A stretch of 44,702 nucleotides of DNA. It comes from Thermoanaerobaculia bacterium (GTDB taxonomy: Bacteria > Acidobacteriota > Thermoanaerobaculia > Multivoradales > JAHEKO01). The stretch is taken from the NCBI GenBank assembly GCA_947259195.1, contig CAMYLC010000065.1:1-44702 (forward strand). Direction: 5' to 3'. Of the stretch, positions 32,708 to 41,448 are shown in pieces. Made by a program: the position numbers and the translations under genes. Numbering within the stretch: the stretch's first letter is position 1; each line of letters opens with the position of its first letter. Below the pieces are notes generated by a model. That model searched no databases. It was given only the letters and a program-made list of their open reading frames with translations, and was not told the DNA's origin.

Positions 32708-33337
32708 ATGTCACACCTACGAATCGTTATCGTTGCACTCATAGTGACAACCGGCGCGATAGCCTCCCACGCCGGCACGCTGAGCCTGTCCATCGGTGGT
32801 GCCGTCACCGAGCTCGACATTGCCCACTGCCGGACGGATTCCTATCCATCGGGGCAATTGGTCATCGAGGCCGAGGTCACCGCGGTGGGCAGCTTCCGAG
32901 GTGAACCGGCAGCGCTGTTTCTGACCGCGGTGTCCGGCGCGGTGTCCGGTAAGTTCGACCTGTACCTGATCGATCTTTCACCCGAGCTGCGGACGATGCC
33001 GCCAATGGAGGCGCAGAACAAGATCCTGATGGACCGTACGGCCCTGCACTCCCAGCGTACCGGCGAGATCATGGCGGATTACACGCAGGAGAAGCTAGAG
33101 GCTGTTCCGCCGGACCAGATCATGGCCAAGATGGACGAGCAGATGGCGAGGATGGACGCCCTCGAGGCGGAGATGAAGGCGCTTCAACCGCCGTACGCCC
33201 GCAGCTTCGGGGTCATTACGGTCGACGGCTCGACGATCAGTTTCGCGGGCGACGATACGAGAGTCATCAAGGGCGAAGAGGAGGAGGCGTTCGTCGACCT
33301 CGGGAGTGAGGCACGCGCAACCGCGCGATGCGACTGA
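32708..33337 (+). CDS. Exported hypothetical protein with coiled-coil middle
   Basis: The 209-residue protein starts five bases after GGAGGG and has a signal peptide (MSHLRIVIVALIVTTGAIAS). A beta segment (GTLSLSIGGAVTELDIAHC, SFRGEPAALFLTAVSGAVSG) is followed by a Met/Glu/Gln-rich helical stretch (PMEAQNKILMDRTALHSQRT, DQIMAKMDEQMARMDALEAE) and an acidic end (IKGEEEEAFVDLGSEA). Family not recognised. The 3' end overlaps the next reading frame by 10 bases. Confidence 0.7.
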   Translation: MSHLRIVIVALIVTTGAIASHAGTLSLSIGGAVTELDIAHCRTDSYPSGQLVIEAEVTAVGSFRGEPAALFLTAVSGAVSGKFDLYLIDLSPELRTMPPMEAQNKILMDRTALHSQRTGEIMADYTQEKLEAVPPDQIMAKMDEQMARMDALEAEMKALQPPYARSFGVITVDGSTISFAGDDTRVIKGEEEEAFVDLGSEARATARCD

Positions 33338-33939
33338 GCTATCGCTGCTACGCGGAAGTCTTCGTTCCCGCTTATCGCTTGGCGCCGGAGCACCCGTATC
33401 CTACAGCTTTCGACGACGCGCTCGTCGCATGGAGGTTTGTGAAGGCGCTCCGGCAGGACGCGCCGATTTTCGTCGCGGGTGACTCGGCGGGAGGGGGTCT
33501 GAGTCTCAGTCTGCTCGCGAGGCTTCGAAATCCTGGCCTCGCCATGCCGAACGTATCGTTCCTGCTCTCGCCGTGGACGGATCTGACCGTGTCGGGCTCG
33601 TCCGTTGATGGCAACAGCCGCAAGGACCTGTGGTTCACCCGCAAGCACCTGGAGACATGGGCGAGTTACTACGTCGGTCATGCGGACAGCCGCTCGCCGT
33701 ATATTTTTCCCGTTTTCGCGGAGCTCTCGGAACTGCCCCTGCTCCTGCTTCTCGTCGGGGAGAATGAGCTCTTGCTCGATGACACGCTGCGTGTCCGGGA
33801 CACCGCGACGTCTGTAGGAACCGACGTTAGTGTCCTCATCGGCAAGGGAATGCGGCACGACTGGCCTCTTACCTTGCCGTGGCTCGACGAGAGCCGGCTT
33901 GCACGGAACGCCATGCGCCGCTTCGTGGAGGAGCATTAG
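33328..33939 (+). pseudogene. 5'-truncated alpha/beta-hydrolase (HSL/lipase family)
   Basis: The frame contains PAYRLAPEHPYPTAFDDALV, the nucleophile elbow VAGDSAGGGLSLSLLARLRN (Ser), the Asp region LLLLVGENELLLDDTLRVRD and His in GMRHDWPLTLP, the second half of the HSL-type carboxylesterase fold. The N-terminal ~90 residues, including the His-Gly-Gly oxyanion motif, are missing, and the first codons (MRLSYRCYAEV) come from the previous gene's end. It is a remnant, but ATG 33328 could produce the truncated protein. The following attC (33985) may make it former cassette cargo. Confidence 0.75.
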
Positions 33940-33984
33940 TGCCTCCGCATCTCGACAATCATGGGGCGAAGCTCAGTCCATGCG

Positions 33985-34094
33985 GCCTAACAAGTCGTAT
34001 CCGGACTTCTTCCCCCAGCTCAGCGCCAGGGCCTTGAAGATCTGCTTGCCCTAGCGAAATGGCTCATCGGCGCGGCTCAGCTCCATAGTTAGAC
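33985..34094 (+). other. attC site 10 (both core boxes perfect)
   Basis: R'' GCCTAAC (33985-33991) and R' GTTAGAC (34088-34094) match the consensus. CAGCTCAGCGCC near the left faces GGCGCGGCTCAGCTCC on the right, forming an imperfect stem. Length 110 bp; the CPBP gene starts 12 bp after. Confidence 0.75.
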
Positions 34095-34106
34095 GCTCGT
34101 TCGACC

Positions 34107-34997
34107 ATGAAGAAGATCACTATGCCTAGCTACAGAGAGGACAAGTACTACGACAGGAGTGCTCACAATCACACCCCCACGAAAGAGTCTCCGGTCGCCT
34201 TCTTCGTGCTGACCTTCCTCCTCTCCGTGCCGTTTTACATCCTCAATGCACTCGCGTACCTGAATGTTGTCTTCGAGCCCAAGATGGGGGCTCTCTATGT
34301 TTCCCTTTTCACGCTAACGCCGATCACGTCGGCTTCGATCCTGACGTTTCGAAAGAGCGGACGGGCTGGTGTGAAAAGGCTCCTCGGGAGGATCTTTGAC
34401 TTCAGGAAGATCGCGAGGAGTAGATGGTACGTACCCCTCCTCCTCCTGGAGCCTCTGATCTACCTGTTGTCTCTCGGAGTGATGGTCTTGTCGGGGGCAC
34501 CGATTCCTGCTGCCTTGATCCCGGCCGTGGCCCTGCCGGCGGTGTTCCTGTTCTTTTTCATCCTGGCGGCCGGGGAAGAGGTCGGCTGGATGGGATATGC
34601 CTTCGAGCCGATGCAGGCGCAGGGTGGTGCCCTCAGGGCCTCTCTGGTGCTGGGCATGATCTGGGCAGTCTGGCACGTACCGTTCTTCGTCTTCATGATG
34701 CCGGAACCGGTGATCCTCCTCGCACAGGTTCTCACTTTGGTGGGGACCCGTGTCCTGGCGGCCTGGATTTTCAACAACACGGGCAAGAGCGTCTTTGCAG
34801 CCATCTTGTTCCACGCCTCGGACAATGCAGCTCTCGTGACCCTGCCGGAGGTCCAGGCCATCGTCCCTTGGGGCGCGGTCATGACGTCCAGTCTCGTCTT
34901 GGTAGCCGCTGTCGTCGTTACATTGCTGTGGGGGCCCGGGACATTGGCCCGATTCAGGTTTGCGAACCAGGGTAGCTCTGAATCGAAAACGCAGTAA
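34107..34997 (+). CDS. Cassette gene: CPBP-family intramembrane glutamic endopeptidase
   Basis: The 296-residue multi-pass protein carries the three CPBP (Abi) motifs: AAGEEVGWMGYAFEPMQAQG (the Glu-Glu pair), MIWAVWHVPFFVFMM (His and Phe motif) and ILFHASDNAALVTL (His). Eight helices are predicted, with the catalytic pair within the membrane. CPBP proteins cut prenylated or membrane substrates and often confer bacteriocin immunity. It starts 12 bp after attC 10, as a gene cassette does, although no attC closes the right end. Confidence 0.9.
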   Translation: MKKITMPSYREDKYYDRSAHNHTPTKESPVAFFVLTFLLSVPFYILNALAYLNVVFEPKMGALYVSLFTLTPITSASILTFRKSGRAGVKRLLGRIFDFRKIARSRWYVPLLLLEPLIYLLSLGVMVLSGAPIPAALIPAVALPAVFLFFFILAAGEEVGWMGYAFEPMQAQGGALRASLVLGMIWAVWHVPFFVFMMPEPVILLAQVLTLVGTRVLAAWIFNNTGKSVFAAILFHASDNAALVTLPEVQAIVPWGAVMTSSLVLVAAVVVTLLWGPGTLARFRFANQGSSESKTQ

Positions 34998-35101
34998 CTC
35001 CTATTGGGTCGATCTTTTCATTCGGACTAGCGAACCACTGTGCGCTTGGCTGAAGGACGCCGACCGAACGGACCACGAAGCTTCCGAGCCCCAACAAGAA
35101 G

Positions 35102-35569
35102 ATGACCAAGACACTGCAACGAACCGGGCTCGCGGCTCTTGTCTTGCTGTTGGCCATTCAGGTGATTCCGGTCGAGCGGGACAATCCGCCAGTGAGGGTG
35201 GGGATCCCGGCACCAAGCGAGGTCCGGAATGTACTGCAGCGCTCCTGCTACGACTGCCACTCCAACACCACACTGTGGCCGTGGTACTCGTATGTGGCTC
35301 CGATCTCCTGGTTCGTGATCGGACACGTGCGGGACGCGCGCGAAGACCTCAACCTGACAGAATGGCCACTACTGGACACTGCAGCGCAGCAGTTCTTTCT
35401 GGGCGAGATGAAGAAGCAGATCGAGGGCGGGGCGATGCCTCTCAAGAGCTATCTCTTCCTGCACCGGAATGCACGCCTGAGCGACGCCGAGCGAGGAAAG
35501 GTGCTGATTGGGATCGACGAGGAGATTCTGCTCTTGTCTGGTCCTGGGCTGGGCGAGTGGAATCCATGA
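35102..35569 (+). CDS. Haem-binding-domain (haem_bd) exported protein
   Basis: The 155-residue protein has an N-terminal anchor (residues 5-22) and the haem_bd signature VLQRSCYDCHSNTTLWPWYS with CxxCH at ~47-51, then YVAPISWFVIGHVRDAREDL and EMKKQIEGGAMPLKSYLFLH, where Met may be the second ligand. This family is a short c-type cytochrome-like domain, often next to cytochrome genes. It lies 44 bp upstream of the cytochrome below, probably in one operon. Confidence 0.88.
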   Translation: MTKTLQRTGLAALVLLLAIQVIPVERDNPPVRVGIPAPSEVRNVLQRSCYDCHSNTTLWPWYSYVAPISWFVIGHVRDAREDLNLTEWPLLDTAAQQFFLGEMKKQIEGGAMPLKSYLFLHRNARLSDAERGKVLIGIDEEILLLSGPGLGEWNP

Positions 35570-35613
35570 ATTGTCAAACGTAACTCTGACGAACAAGGAA
35601 AGCGAGGTCCGAG

Positions 35614-36383
35614 ATGAGGCAGGTGATCCAACGATTGACTCTTGCGGGGTGTGCTTTGGCACTGTTGCTGGCGCTGGCGATGCCCCTCGGCGCACAGGTA
35701 CCGGACGAGTTCACCAATCTCAAAGTCCTGGACAAGGACATCGGCAAGAAGGAGCTTCTCGACATCATGAAGGCCTCGGCCGTGGGTCTTGGGGTCCGCT
35801 GCAACCACTGTCATGTGGGCCCGGACAACTTGCAAGGGTGGATTTCGCCACCGACGAGAAGGAGCACAAGCGTGCGGCGCGAGCGATGCTCGAGATGGCC
35901 ATCGCCATCAATCGCCAGTACATCGGTAGCTGGGAAGAGGACTCGGACGAGGGTGAAGAGAAGCGTCAACTCGTTTCCTGCTACACGTGCCATCGGGGTC
36001 AGCCCAAACCTCCACAGAAGCTGAGTTCAATTTTGAGCGAGACCGTGATGATGGATGGCGCCGATGCCGCCATCGCGCAGTACAAGGAGCTCAAGGATGA
36101 GTACTACGGAGCCGGTCTCTATGACTTTCGGGAAGGGGTTTTCGGCGAGCTCGCCCAGAGGGCTTTCGAGGCGGGCAAAGTGGACACCGCCACGCAGATC
36201 CTCAAGTCGTCGCTGGACCTCTATCCGGAGTCCGCCGACCTCCACGCTTTCTTAGGGATGGCGTTGCTGCAAAGTGGGGACCCAGAGGGAGCCGCCGGGA
36301 GTTTCGATAAGGCACTGGAGCTCGACCCAGACAACGCCAACGCCACACGTGGCAAGGTCATGCTGGAGAGAGCCCAGCAGTAG
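35614..36383 (+). pseudogene. Reaction-centre-type cytochrome c with TPRs, single-base frameshift
   Basis: From ATG 35614 the first frame encodes a signal peptide (MRQVIQRLTLAGCALALLLA) and KELLDIMKASAVGLGVRCNH, with CNHCH as first haem site, then stops making sense after LQG at ~35838. The adjacent frame continues VDFATDEKEHKRAARAMLEM, a second haem site CYTCHRG, and TPR helices (ILKSSLDLYPESADLHAFLG, AAGSFDKALELDPDNANATR) to 36383. Restoring one G in the GGG run near 35836 (Leu-Gln-Gly-Val-Asp-Phe) rejoins them into a ~256-residue photosynthetic-reaction-centre-cytochrome-like protein (CytoC_RC) with two haems. The break is in a homopolymer, so a sequencing error is possible. Confidence 0.85.
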
Positions 36384-36389
36384 GGTCCC

Positions 36390-39300
36390 TTAATCCGGTA
36401 TCGAGACATGGGGAACAGAGCTCTCCCGGGCCCAGGTGTTGACCGCCGTGATATCCGTTGCTTCGATCTCTGCGAGCTCGGACTCCAGTGCTGCCCACTC
36501 AGTCTTTAGGTCCCCCAGGCGGGTGAGCGCTCCCGCTGCCACTGGCGGGCCGCCATCGTCGATGACGTCGAGCAGATGCCGCACGTTCTTGAGCAGTCTC
36601 GGTGGGAGGTTGTCCTCGTCCTCGTAGGTCTCGTACTCGACTTGAACGACCTTCCTCTCCCAGGTGGTCAGGCGCTCGATGGCGCTCTCGCCAGCCTCGT
36701 GTAACGCCTCCGCATCGGGGTATGCAGTGAGCAGCTCCTCGATCTGGTCACGCGAGCTGCGAATGGCAGTCAAGCCACCCAGCAGCTCGTTCATCAGCGT
36801 GGTCATTTCCGAGACGTAACGGTCCACCTCCGCGAACTCGGCGGCGCTCGCCCCGACACGCCGATCGGGCACCAGAGTGAGCTCCACCGTGTCCTCGACA
36901 TCGCCGATCATGACGCGCGCTCGGTAAGTGCCCGGCATGACATAGGGGCCCGCGAAGCCCTCGAACAGTCGGATGTCGTCGATGCAGTGGAGACCGTCCC
37001 GCCGCATGTCCCAGACCCAGCGGTTGGCGCCTTGCTTCTTGGGTGGATAGCTGACTTCGAAGGGCAAGCGCTGATCCATGTTGCCGAGAATGCAACGTTC
37101 GAAGTCTCTCTCCTCACTCGAGTAGCGGCGCACGACATTGCCGTCCACATCGCTGATCTGGATGCTCAGTGCGCCCTCGTGCTCGTCGCGGATGTGATAG
37201 CCGAGTACCACTCCCTTCGGCGGGTTCGTGCCTACGGTGTCTCCGCTGCCGCCCCAGCCACGCCGGATCATCTCGACTGGTCCCGGGGTGAGTACGTGCA
37301 GCGGCTTCTCCGCCATCTCCGGGGTCACGCTCCTCAGGCCGGTGAGATCGTCGAGCACCCAGAAGCCACGGCCCTGGGTCGCGGCGACGAGGTCGTCTTG
37401 GCGGATCGCCAGGTCGGTGATCGGCACCGGTGGCAGTTCAAGGGCGAGCGATTGCCAGTGCGATCCACCGTCGAACGACACGTACATGCCGCCCTCACCA
37501 CCAGCGAAGAGCAGGCCCTGCCGCTCCGGGTCCTCCCGGACGACGCGGATGAAGTTGTCGCGGGGCAGGTCGGCATCCAGACGTGTCGCGTTGGCCCCGT
37601 AGTCGGTCAGCTTGTAGATGTAGGGCTGGAAGTCGTTCATCTTGTAGCCGGCCACCACGATGTAGGCCGTGCCGGGGTCGTGTGGACTGACGTCGATGGC
37701 GTTGACCAAGGCACCGCCAAGATCGCCCGGGGTCACGTCATTCCATGTCTCGCCATCGTCTCGGGTCACGTGGACGAGTCCATCGTCGCTACCCACCCAG
37801 AGCGTGCCGTATTCGTGGGGGGAGGCGGTGATCGTCAGGATGGTGCCGTAGAACTCGGCGCCGACGTTCTCCGCCGTGATCGGTCCGCCGTTGAGCCCCT
37901 GCTTGTCCTTCTCGTTCTTCGTCAGATCGTCGCTAATCTCTTCGAAGGTGACGCCTCGGTCCTTGGTGCGGAGGAGTTTCTGGGTGCCGTAGTAGACGAC
38001 GCTTGGATCCTGCACCGACGCGGTCACCGGCGCGTTCCAGTTCGTCCGGTAGCGGAGATCCTTCGATTCCATGCCGAAGACGAACTCCGGATACGGCTTG
38101 ATCTCCCGCAATCTCTGGCTCTCGGCGTCGTACTCGGTCAGCGTGCCGTTGATCGTTGTGGCGTAGATGAGCCGGGGGTTGTCGGGGTCGAAGGCGATGT
38201 GGGCGCTCTCGCCACCACCGACGGGAGAGAAGTCCTTGGCGGTGATGCCGCCGCGGTAGGACTCACTGAGAATCGCCACGGTCGAGTTGTCCTGCTGCCC
38301 GCCGTAGATGCGGTACGGGAACTGGTTGTCCGTGTTGACTCGGTAGAACTGCGCGGTCGGCTGGTTGTAGATGCTCGACCACGATTCGCCACCGTCAAAG
38401 GTGATCGTGGCGCCCCCGTCATTGGCGTTGATCATGTTCTGGTTGTCGTGCGGGTTGATCCAGAGATCGTGATGGTCGCCATGCGGTGTGCGACGCTTTT
38501 CGAACGTCGCGCCGCCATCGATCGAGCGCATGAACGGCGCGTTCATCACGTAGACCCGCCATCGATCGAGCGCATGAACGGCGCGTTCATCACGTAGACG
38601 ATGTTGTCGTTGACCGGGTCGGCGGTGATGTGCATGTAGTACCAAGAGCGGGTCCACAGGATGCGGTCGCCGTTTACCAGCTTCCAACTCTCGCCCCCGT
38701 TGTCGCTGCGGTACAGACCGCCTTCTCCCGGCATAGCCTCGACGATGGCGTACAGCCGGCTGGGATTGCTGGCGCTCACATCGATACCGATCTTGCCGAT
38801 GAGCTCAGGCAGACCTTCGGTGAGGTTCTTCCAGGTATCGCCGCCGTCTGCCGACTTGAAGATGCCGCCTGCTTGGCCACCGGACAGCACATACCAGGGC
38901 TTCCTGCCGTGCTCCCACATGGCGGCGTAGAGGATCCGTGGGTTGCTGGGATCCATCCGCAGGTCGGTGGCGCCGGTCTGGGCGTCTACCGCGAGAACCT
39001 GATCCCAGGTCTGACCGCCATCGGTCGTCCGATAGACGCCGCGCTCCTCATTCGGTCCCCAGATTTGTCCCTGGACGGCCGCGTAGGCGATGTTGGCGTT
39101 GCTCGGATGGATTTTGATACGGGCGATCTGCCCGGCCTCCGGCAACCCGATATGCGTCCAGGACTTTCCGGCATCGGTCGATTTGTACATGCCGTCGCCC
39201 TGGCTGGTTGTCACCCCACGGATCGACTTCTCCCCGGTACCGACGTAGATGACGTTGGGGTCGGACCCCGCCACGGCAATGGCGCCGATCGTGCCGACGT

Positions 39301-39577
39301 TGAAGTAGTCGTCGGAGAGGTTCTCCCAGGACAAACCGGCGTTCTCTGTCTTCCACAAGCCACCGCCGGTGGCACCCATGTAGTAGAGCTGTGGGTTGTC
39401 GGGTGCGCCAGCGACGGTGGTCACTCGGCCGCCGCGGAAGGGACCCACGAAGCGCCACTCCATGGCGGAAATAAGCGATTCGTCTACCGTCTCTTCAGCG
39501 GTCGCCGAAGGCGACAGCCACACCGAGGCGACGATGATCACAACCAGTACAGCACAGGACTCGAGATTTCTTAGCAC
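36390..39577 (-). pseudogene. Sortilin/VPS10-type BNR-repeat secreted protein, disrupted by a 44-bp duplication
   Basis: Two minus-strand frames belong to one gene. The first (39577-38546, GTG start behind GGAGGG) has a signal peptide (SCAVLVVIIVASVWLSPSAT) and Asp-box repeats such as GGGLWKTENAGLSWENLSDD and GMYKSTDAGKSWTHIGLPEA. The second (ending 36390) continues MINANDGGATITFDGGESWS, GGMYVSFDGGSHWQSLALEL and a helical C-terminal domain. Between them a 44-bp direct duplication shifts the frame; removing one copy gives a single 1047-residue ORF. Such proteins are large secreted beta-propellers, often annotated as glycosyl hydrolases, but no sialidase-like catalytic set is visible. Confidence 0.85.
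38512..38599. repeat. Tandem 44-bp direct duplication inside the BNR gene
   Basis: The unit starting CCGCCATCGATCGAGCGCAT and ending CACGTAGAC occurs at 38512-38555 and immediately again at 38556-38599 with no differences. 44 is not a multiple of three, so the reading frame breaks; it encodes VYVMNAPFMRSIDGG twice. Confidence 0.95.
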
Positions 39578-39630
39578 AAGTTTCTCCCTCCGCCCGCCGT
39601 GAGGTTGCGGGACGGCCCCAGCATACTAGT

Positions 39631-39669
39631 GAAATGCGGTGATGCGGTGACAGGCACCTCATTTGCGCG
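39631..39669 (-). repeat. REP palindrome at the 3' end of the RAYT gene
   Basis: On the minus strand GCAAATGAGGTGCCTGTCAC continues CGCATCACCGCA. The stop codon TGA of the transposase gene lies within the repeat (AAATGAGGTG), so the gene end and REP overlap. Confidence 0.8.
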
Positions 39670-40318
39670 ACGGTTTGCGTCCCACCTTTCGCGGCCGAAG
39701 GCATCGCCCCGTGATGACCTCTAGCTGATCGATGAAGCTCTCGGAGCCAAGCGGTCTGCCGATGCGCCCATGAAGCTTGAACGCCTCAGTCGTCTTGTCT
39801 GCCGGCTCTCTGAAGAAGGCTTTCCAGTCAGCCACCCGCTCGGCGCCCGGGCGGCAGTTGACCAAGGGGTCCGCCTCGCCGAGAACGTGTGCTCTGGCGC
39901 TCGAGTGTGGCCAGTCGACGGCCACATCGGCGAGTCCAGCCCGAACAGGGTTGAGGAGGACATAGCGCATGGCCGCCATGAGATGGGTCTCGTCCATTGG
40001 AAAGGAAGCAAAGCGTTCCTGCCAGAGATGTCCGGTCCACCGACGCGGGCGGTTGATCTCGAGAGCGTAAAGGTGATGTGCCTGACCCAACGGCCGAGCC
40101 AACCCGTGCTCGTTCGAGGGCACGACGATGAGGTGCACATGATTGGGCATCAGGCAGTAGGACCAGATGTCCAGAGCATGCCGACGGGCTTGAATCGCCA
40201 AGATCCGAGCATAGAGACGATAGTCGTCCTCCGAGAAGAAGACTTGCATCCGCCGCGTGCCGCGCTGAGTTACGTGATGTGGCACGCCGGGAACGACGAT
40301 TCGAGGAATACGCGCCAT
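39659..40318 (-). CDS. REP-associated tyrosine transposase (RAYT, Y1_Tnp family)
   Basis: The 219-residue protein shows the Y1 signature: GVPHHVTQRGTRRMQVFF at the N-terminus, the HUH site LMPNHVHLIVVP (His60, His62) and RYVLLNPVRAGLADVAV with the catalytic Tyr119. The C-terminal end RCLRPRKVGRKPSRK is basic. RAYTs are single-copy, domesticated IS200-like transposases that bind and probably move REP palindromes; here REPs flank the gene on both sides in inverted orientation. It lies downstream of nothing obvious and is transcribed alone. Confidence 0.93.
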   Translation of the reverse strand: MARIPRIVVPGVPHHVTQRGTRRMQVFFSEDDYRLYARILAIQARRHALDIWSYCLMPNHVHLIVVPSNEHGLARPLGQAHHLYALEINRPRRWTGHLWQERFASFPMDETHLMAAMRYVLLNPVRAGLADVAVDWPHSSARAHVLGEADPLVNCRPGAERVADWKAFFREPADKTTEAFKLHGRIGRPLGSESFIDQLEVITGRCLRPRKVGRKPSRK

Positions 40319-40344
40319 CTACCTGGAAGACGGAAAGCGAATCG

Positions 40345-40418
40345 TCTGTCTTGCGAAAAGAGGTGCCTGTCACCGAATTGGCTCTGTCTTGCGAAATGAG
40401 GTGCCTGTCACCGAGTTG
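40345..40418 (+). repeat. Two tandem REP copies upstream of the RAYT gene
   Basis: TCTGTCTTGCGAAAAGAGGT and TCTGTCTTGCGAAATGAGGT each continue GCCTGTCACCGA; the two copies repeat with a 38-bp period (starting at 40345 and 40383). They are inverted relative to the copy at 39631-39669. Confidence 0.85.
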
Positions 40419-40458
40419 TATTTGCGGCAGGGAGTATCATGTTCTCACGACTCGCTGC

Positions 40459-40998
40459 ATGGATTGCGCAGGAGGAAACGAGTTGAAGGCCGGACCCAAG
40501 TGCACACTTGCAGATGGATTCGAGACGTGGGAGAAGATCTACGCTCAACTGTCTTTTATAGCGATTGGCACAATCGGTGCTGTTGGCGTGGCGCTAGTCG
40601 ATTGGCGATGGGCTCTCGCCTATGTCTTCATCTATCTATACGGAATCATGGGAGTTGTGATGAGGCACCTCGTGTGCCCGCGCTGCCCTCATCTGCATGT
40701 GTACCACGACTGCCTTCAGGCACCGCCCGGATTGGTACTACGGCTCATTCGGGAACGAAAGACGACTCCGCTAGGCACTTTCGAAAAGGTTTTGTTCTAC
40801 ACCTATTTCATTGTCGTTCCGGTGTTCCCAGTCTATTGGTTGCTGGCAAGCCCATTTCTGCTGGTCACCTTCTTCGTTGCAGTCGGGACGTGGTTCCTAG
40901 GGCAGTTCTTTCGCTTCTGTAAGAGGTGTCGAGTCGAACAGTGTCCATTCAACCGGGCTCACTTCATGCTCTCAGCCGGCCAAGGGGAAACCGGCTAA
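40459..40998 (+). CDS. Cassette-like membrane protein with Cys clusters
   Basis: The frame reads MDCAGGNELKAGPKCTLADG, then WEKIYAQLSFIAIGTIGAVG and a second helix, a Cys/His cluster VMRHLVCPRCPHLHVYHDCL, a third and fourth helix (VLFYTYFIVVPVFPVYWLLA, SPFLLVTFFVAVGTWFLGQF) and a final cluster FCKRCRVEQCPFNRAHF. The Cys pairs suggest two zinc or iron-sulphur sites on the same membrane side. TTG 40483, seven bases after AGGAGG, is a serious alternative start to ATG 40459. The stop TAA (40996-40998) lies in an attC R'' box. Family not recognised. Confidence 0.75.
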   Translation: MDCAGGNELKAGPKCTLADGFETWEKIYAQLSFIAIGTIGAVGVALVDWRWALAYVFIYLYGIMGVVMRHLVCPRCPHLHVYHDCLQAPPGLVLRLIRERKTTPLGTFEKVLFYTYFIVVPVFPVYWLLASPFLLVTFFVAVGTWFLGQFFRFCKRCRVEQCPFNRAHFMLSAGQGETG

Positions 40999-41022
40999 CA
41001 AGCCGCTCCAGCTGACGCGGCC
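40993..41022 (+). other. attC left half (site 11)
   Basis: GGCTAAC (40993-40999, six of seven for R'') followed by AAGCCGCTCCAGCTGACGCG is the same L'' pattern as sites 2, 7 and 9. No GTTRRRY partner follows, so this is a remnant outside the main array. Confidence 0.6.
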
Positions 41023-41073
41023 CCGAGATCGCACGACGAATGAAAGAGCGAAACCATCAACAAGGAGAGAGCA

Positions 41074-41361
41074 ATGAAGAAGTTCATGATTCTGCACTAC
41101 GGCTTCGAGCAGCCCACGCCTGGGATTATGGAGGCCTGGGGAAGATGGTTCGCGTCGATCGCCGACAAGCAGGTCGACCAGGGCGGTTTCAGCGGTGGAC
41201 GTGAAATCTCGAGAGACGGAACCGAAGATCTGCCGTGGGGCATGGAGTCCATCACCGGCTACAACATCATCGAAGCCGAGGATCTCGACGCGGCAGAGAA
41301 GATCGCCAAGGCCAATCCGTACATCGCTAGCGTCAGGGTCTATGAAATCAGGTCGATGTAG
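41074..41361 (+). CDS. YCII-related (dimeric alpha-beta barrel) protein
   Basis: The 95-residue protein follows AAGGAGAG. MKKFMILHYGFEQPTPGIME, AWGRWFASIADKQVDQGGFS, GGREISRDGTEDLPWGMESI and AEDLDAAEKIAKANPYIASV with a final VRVYEIRSM match the YCII/dimeric-barrel fold, in which the conserved His/Asp pair is replaced in many members. Members are often paired with ECF sigma factors. No catalytic role can be assigned. Confidence 0.85.
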   Translation: MKKFMILHYGFEQPTPGIMEAWGRWFASIADKQVDQGGFSGGREISRDGTEDLPWGMESITGYNIIEAEDLDAAEKIAKANPYIASVRVYEIRSM

Positions 41362-41448
41362 GAATCGAAGCAGTCATTCCAGACCGAGATACCCGCGCTC
41401 TCGGCGGACGAGCGACTTCGCGAGATAAGGCTTCTAGTTGGCACCCGC

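Larger units (their letters stand above)
19465..34094 (+). mobile_element. Integron cassette array without integrase (CALIN-like)
   Basis: At least eight sites carry both a RYYYAAC-type and a GTTRRRY-type core box, all readable in the same direction with cassette genes on the plus strand. Several gene stops fall within or just before an attC. A functional integrase is absent. The array is interrupted by ordinary genes, some on the minus strand (23123-24699, 31566-32444), so it is fragmented rather than a clean tandem series. Sites are listed individually. Confidence 0.7.

Noticed and set aside
35076..35101. CCCCAACAAG before the haem_bd gene as an attC start
   Set aside because: The first base of the box is wrong, no pairing arm follows, and it abuts a start codon with normal spacing.
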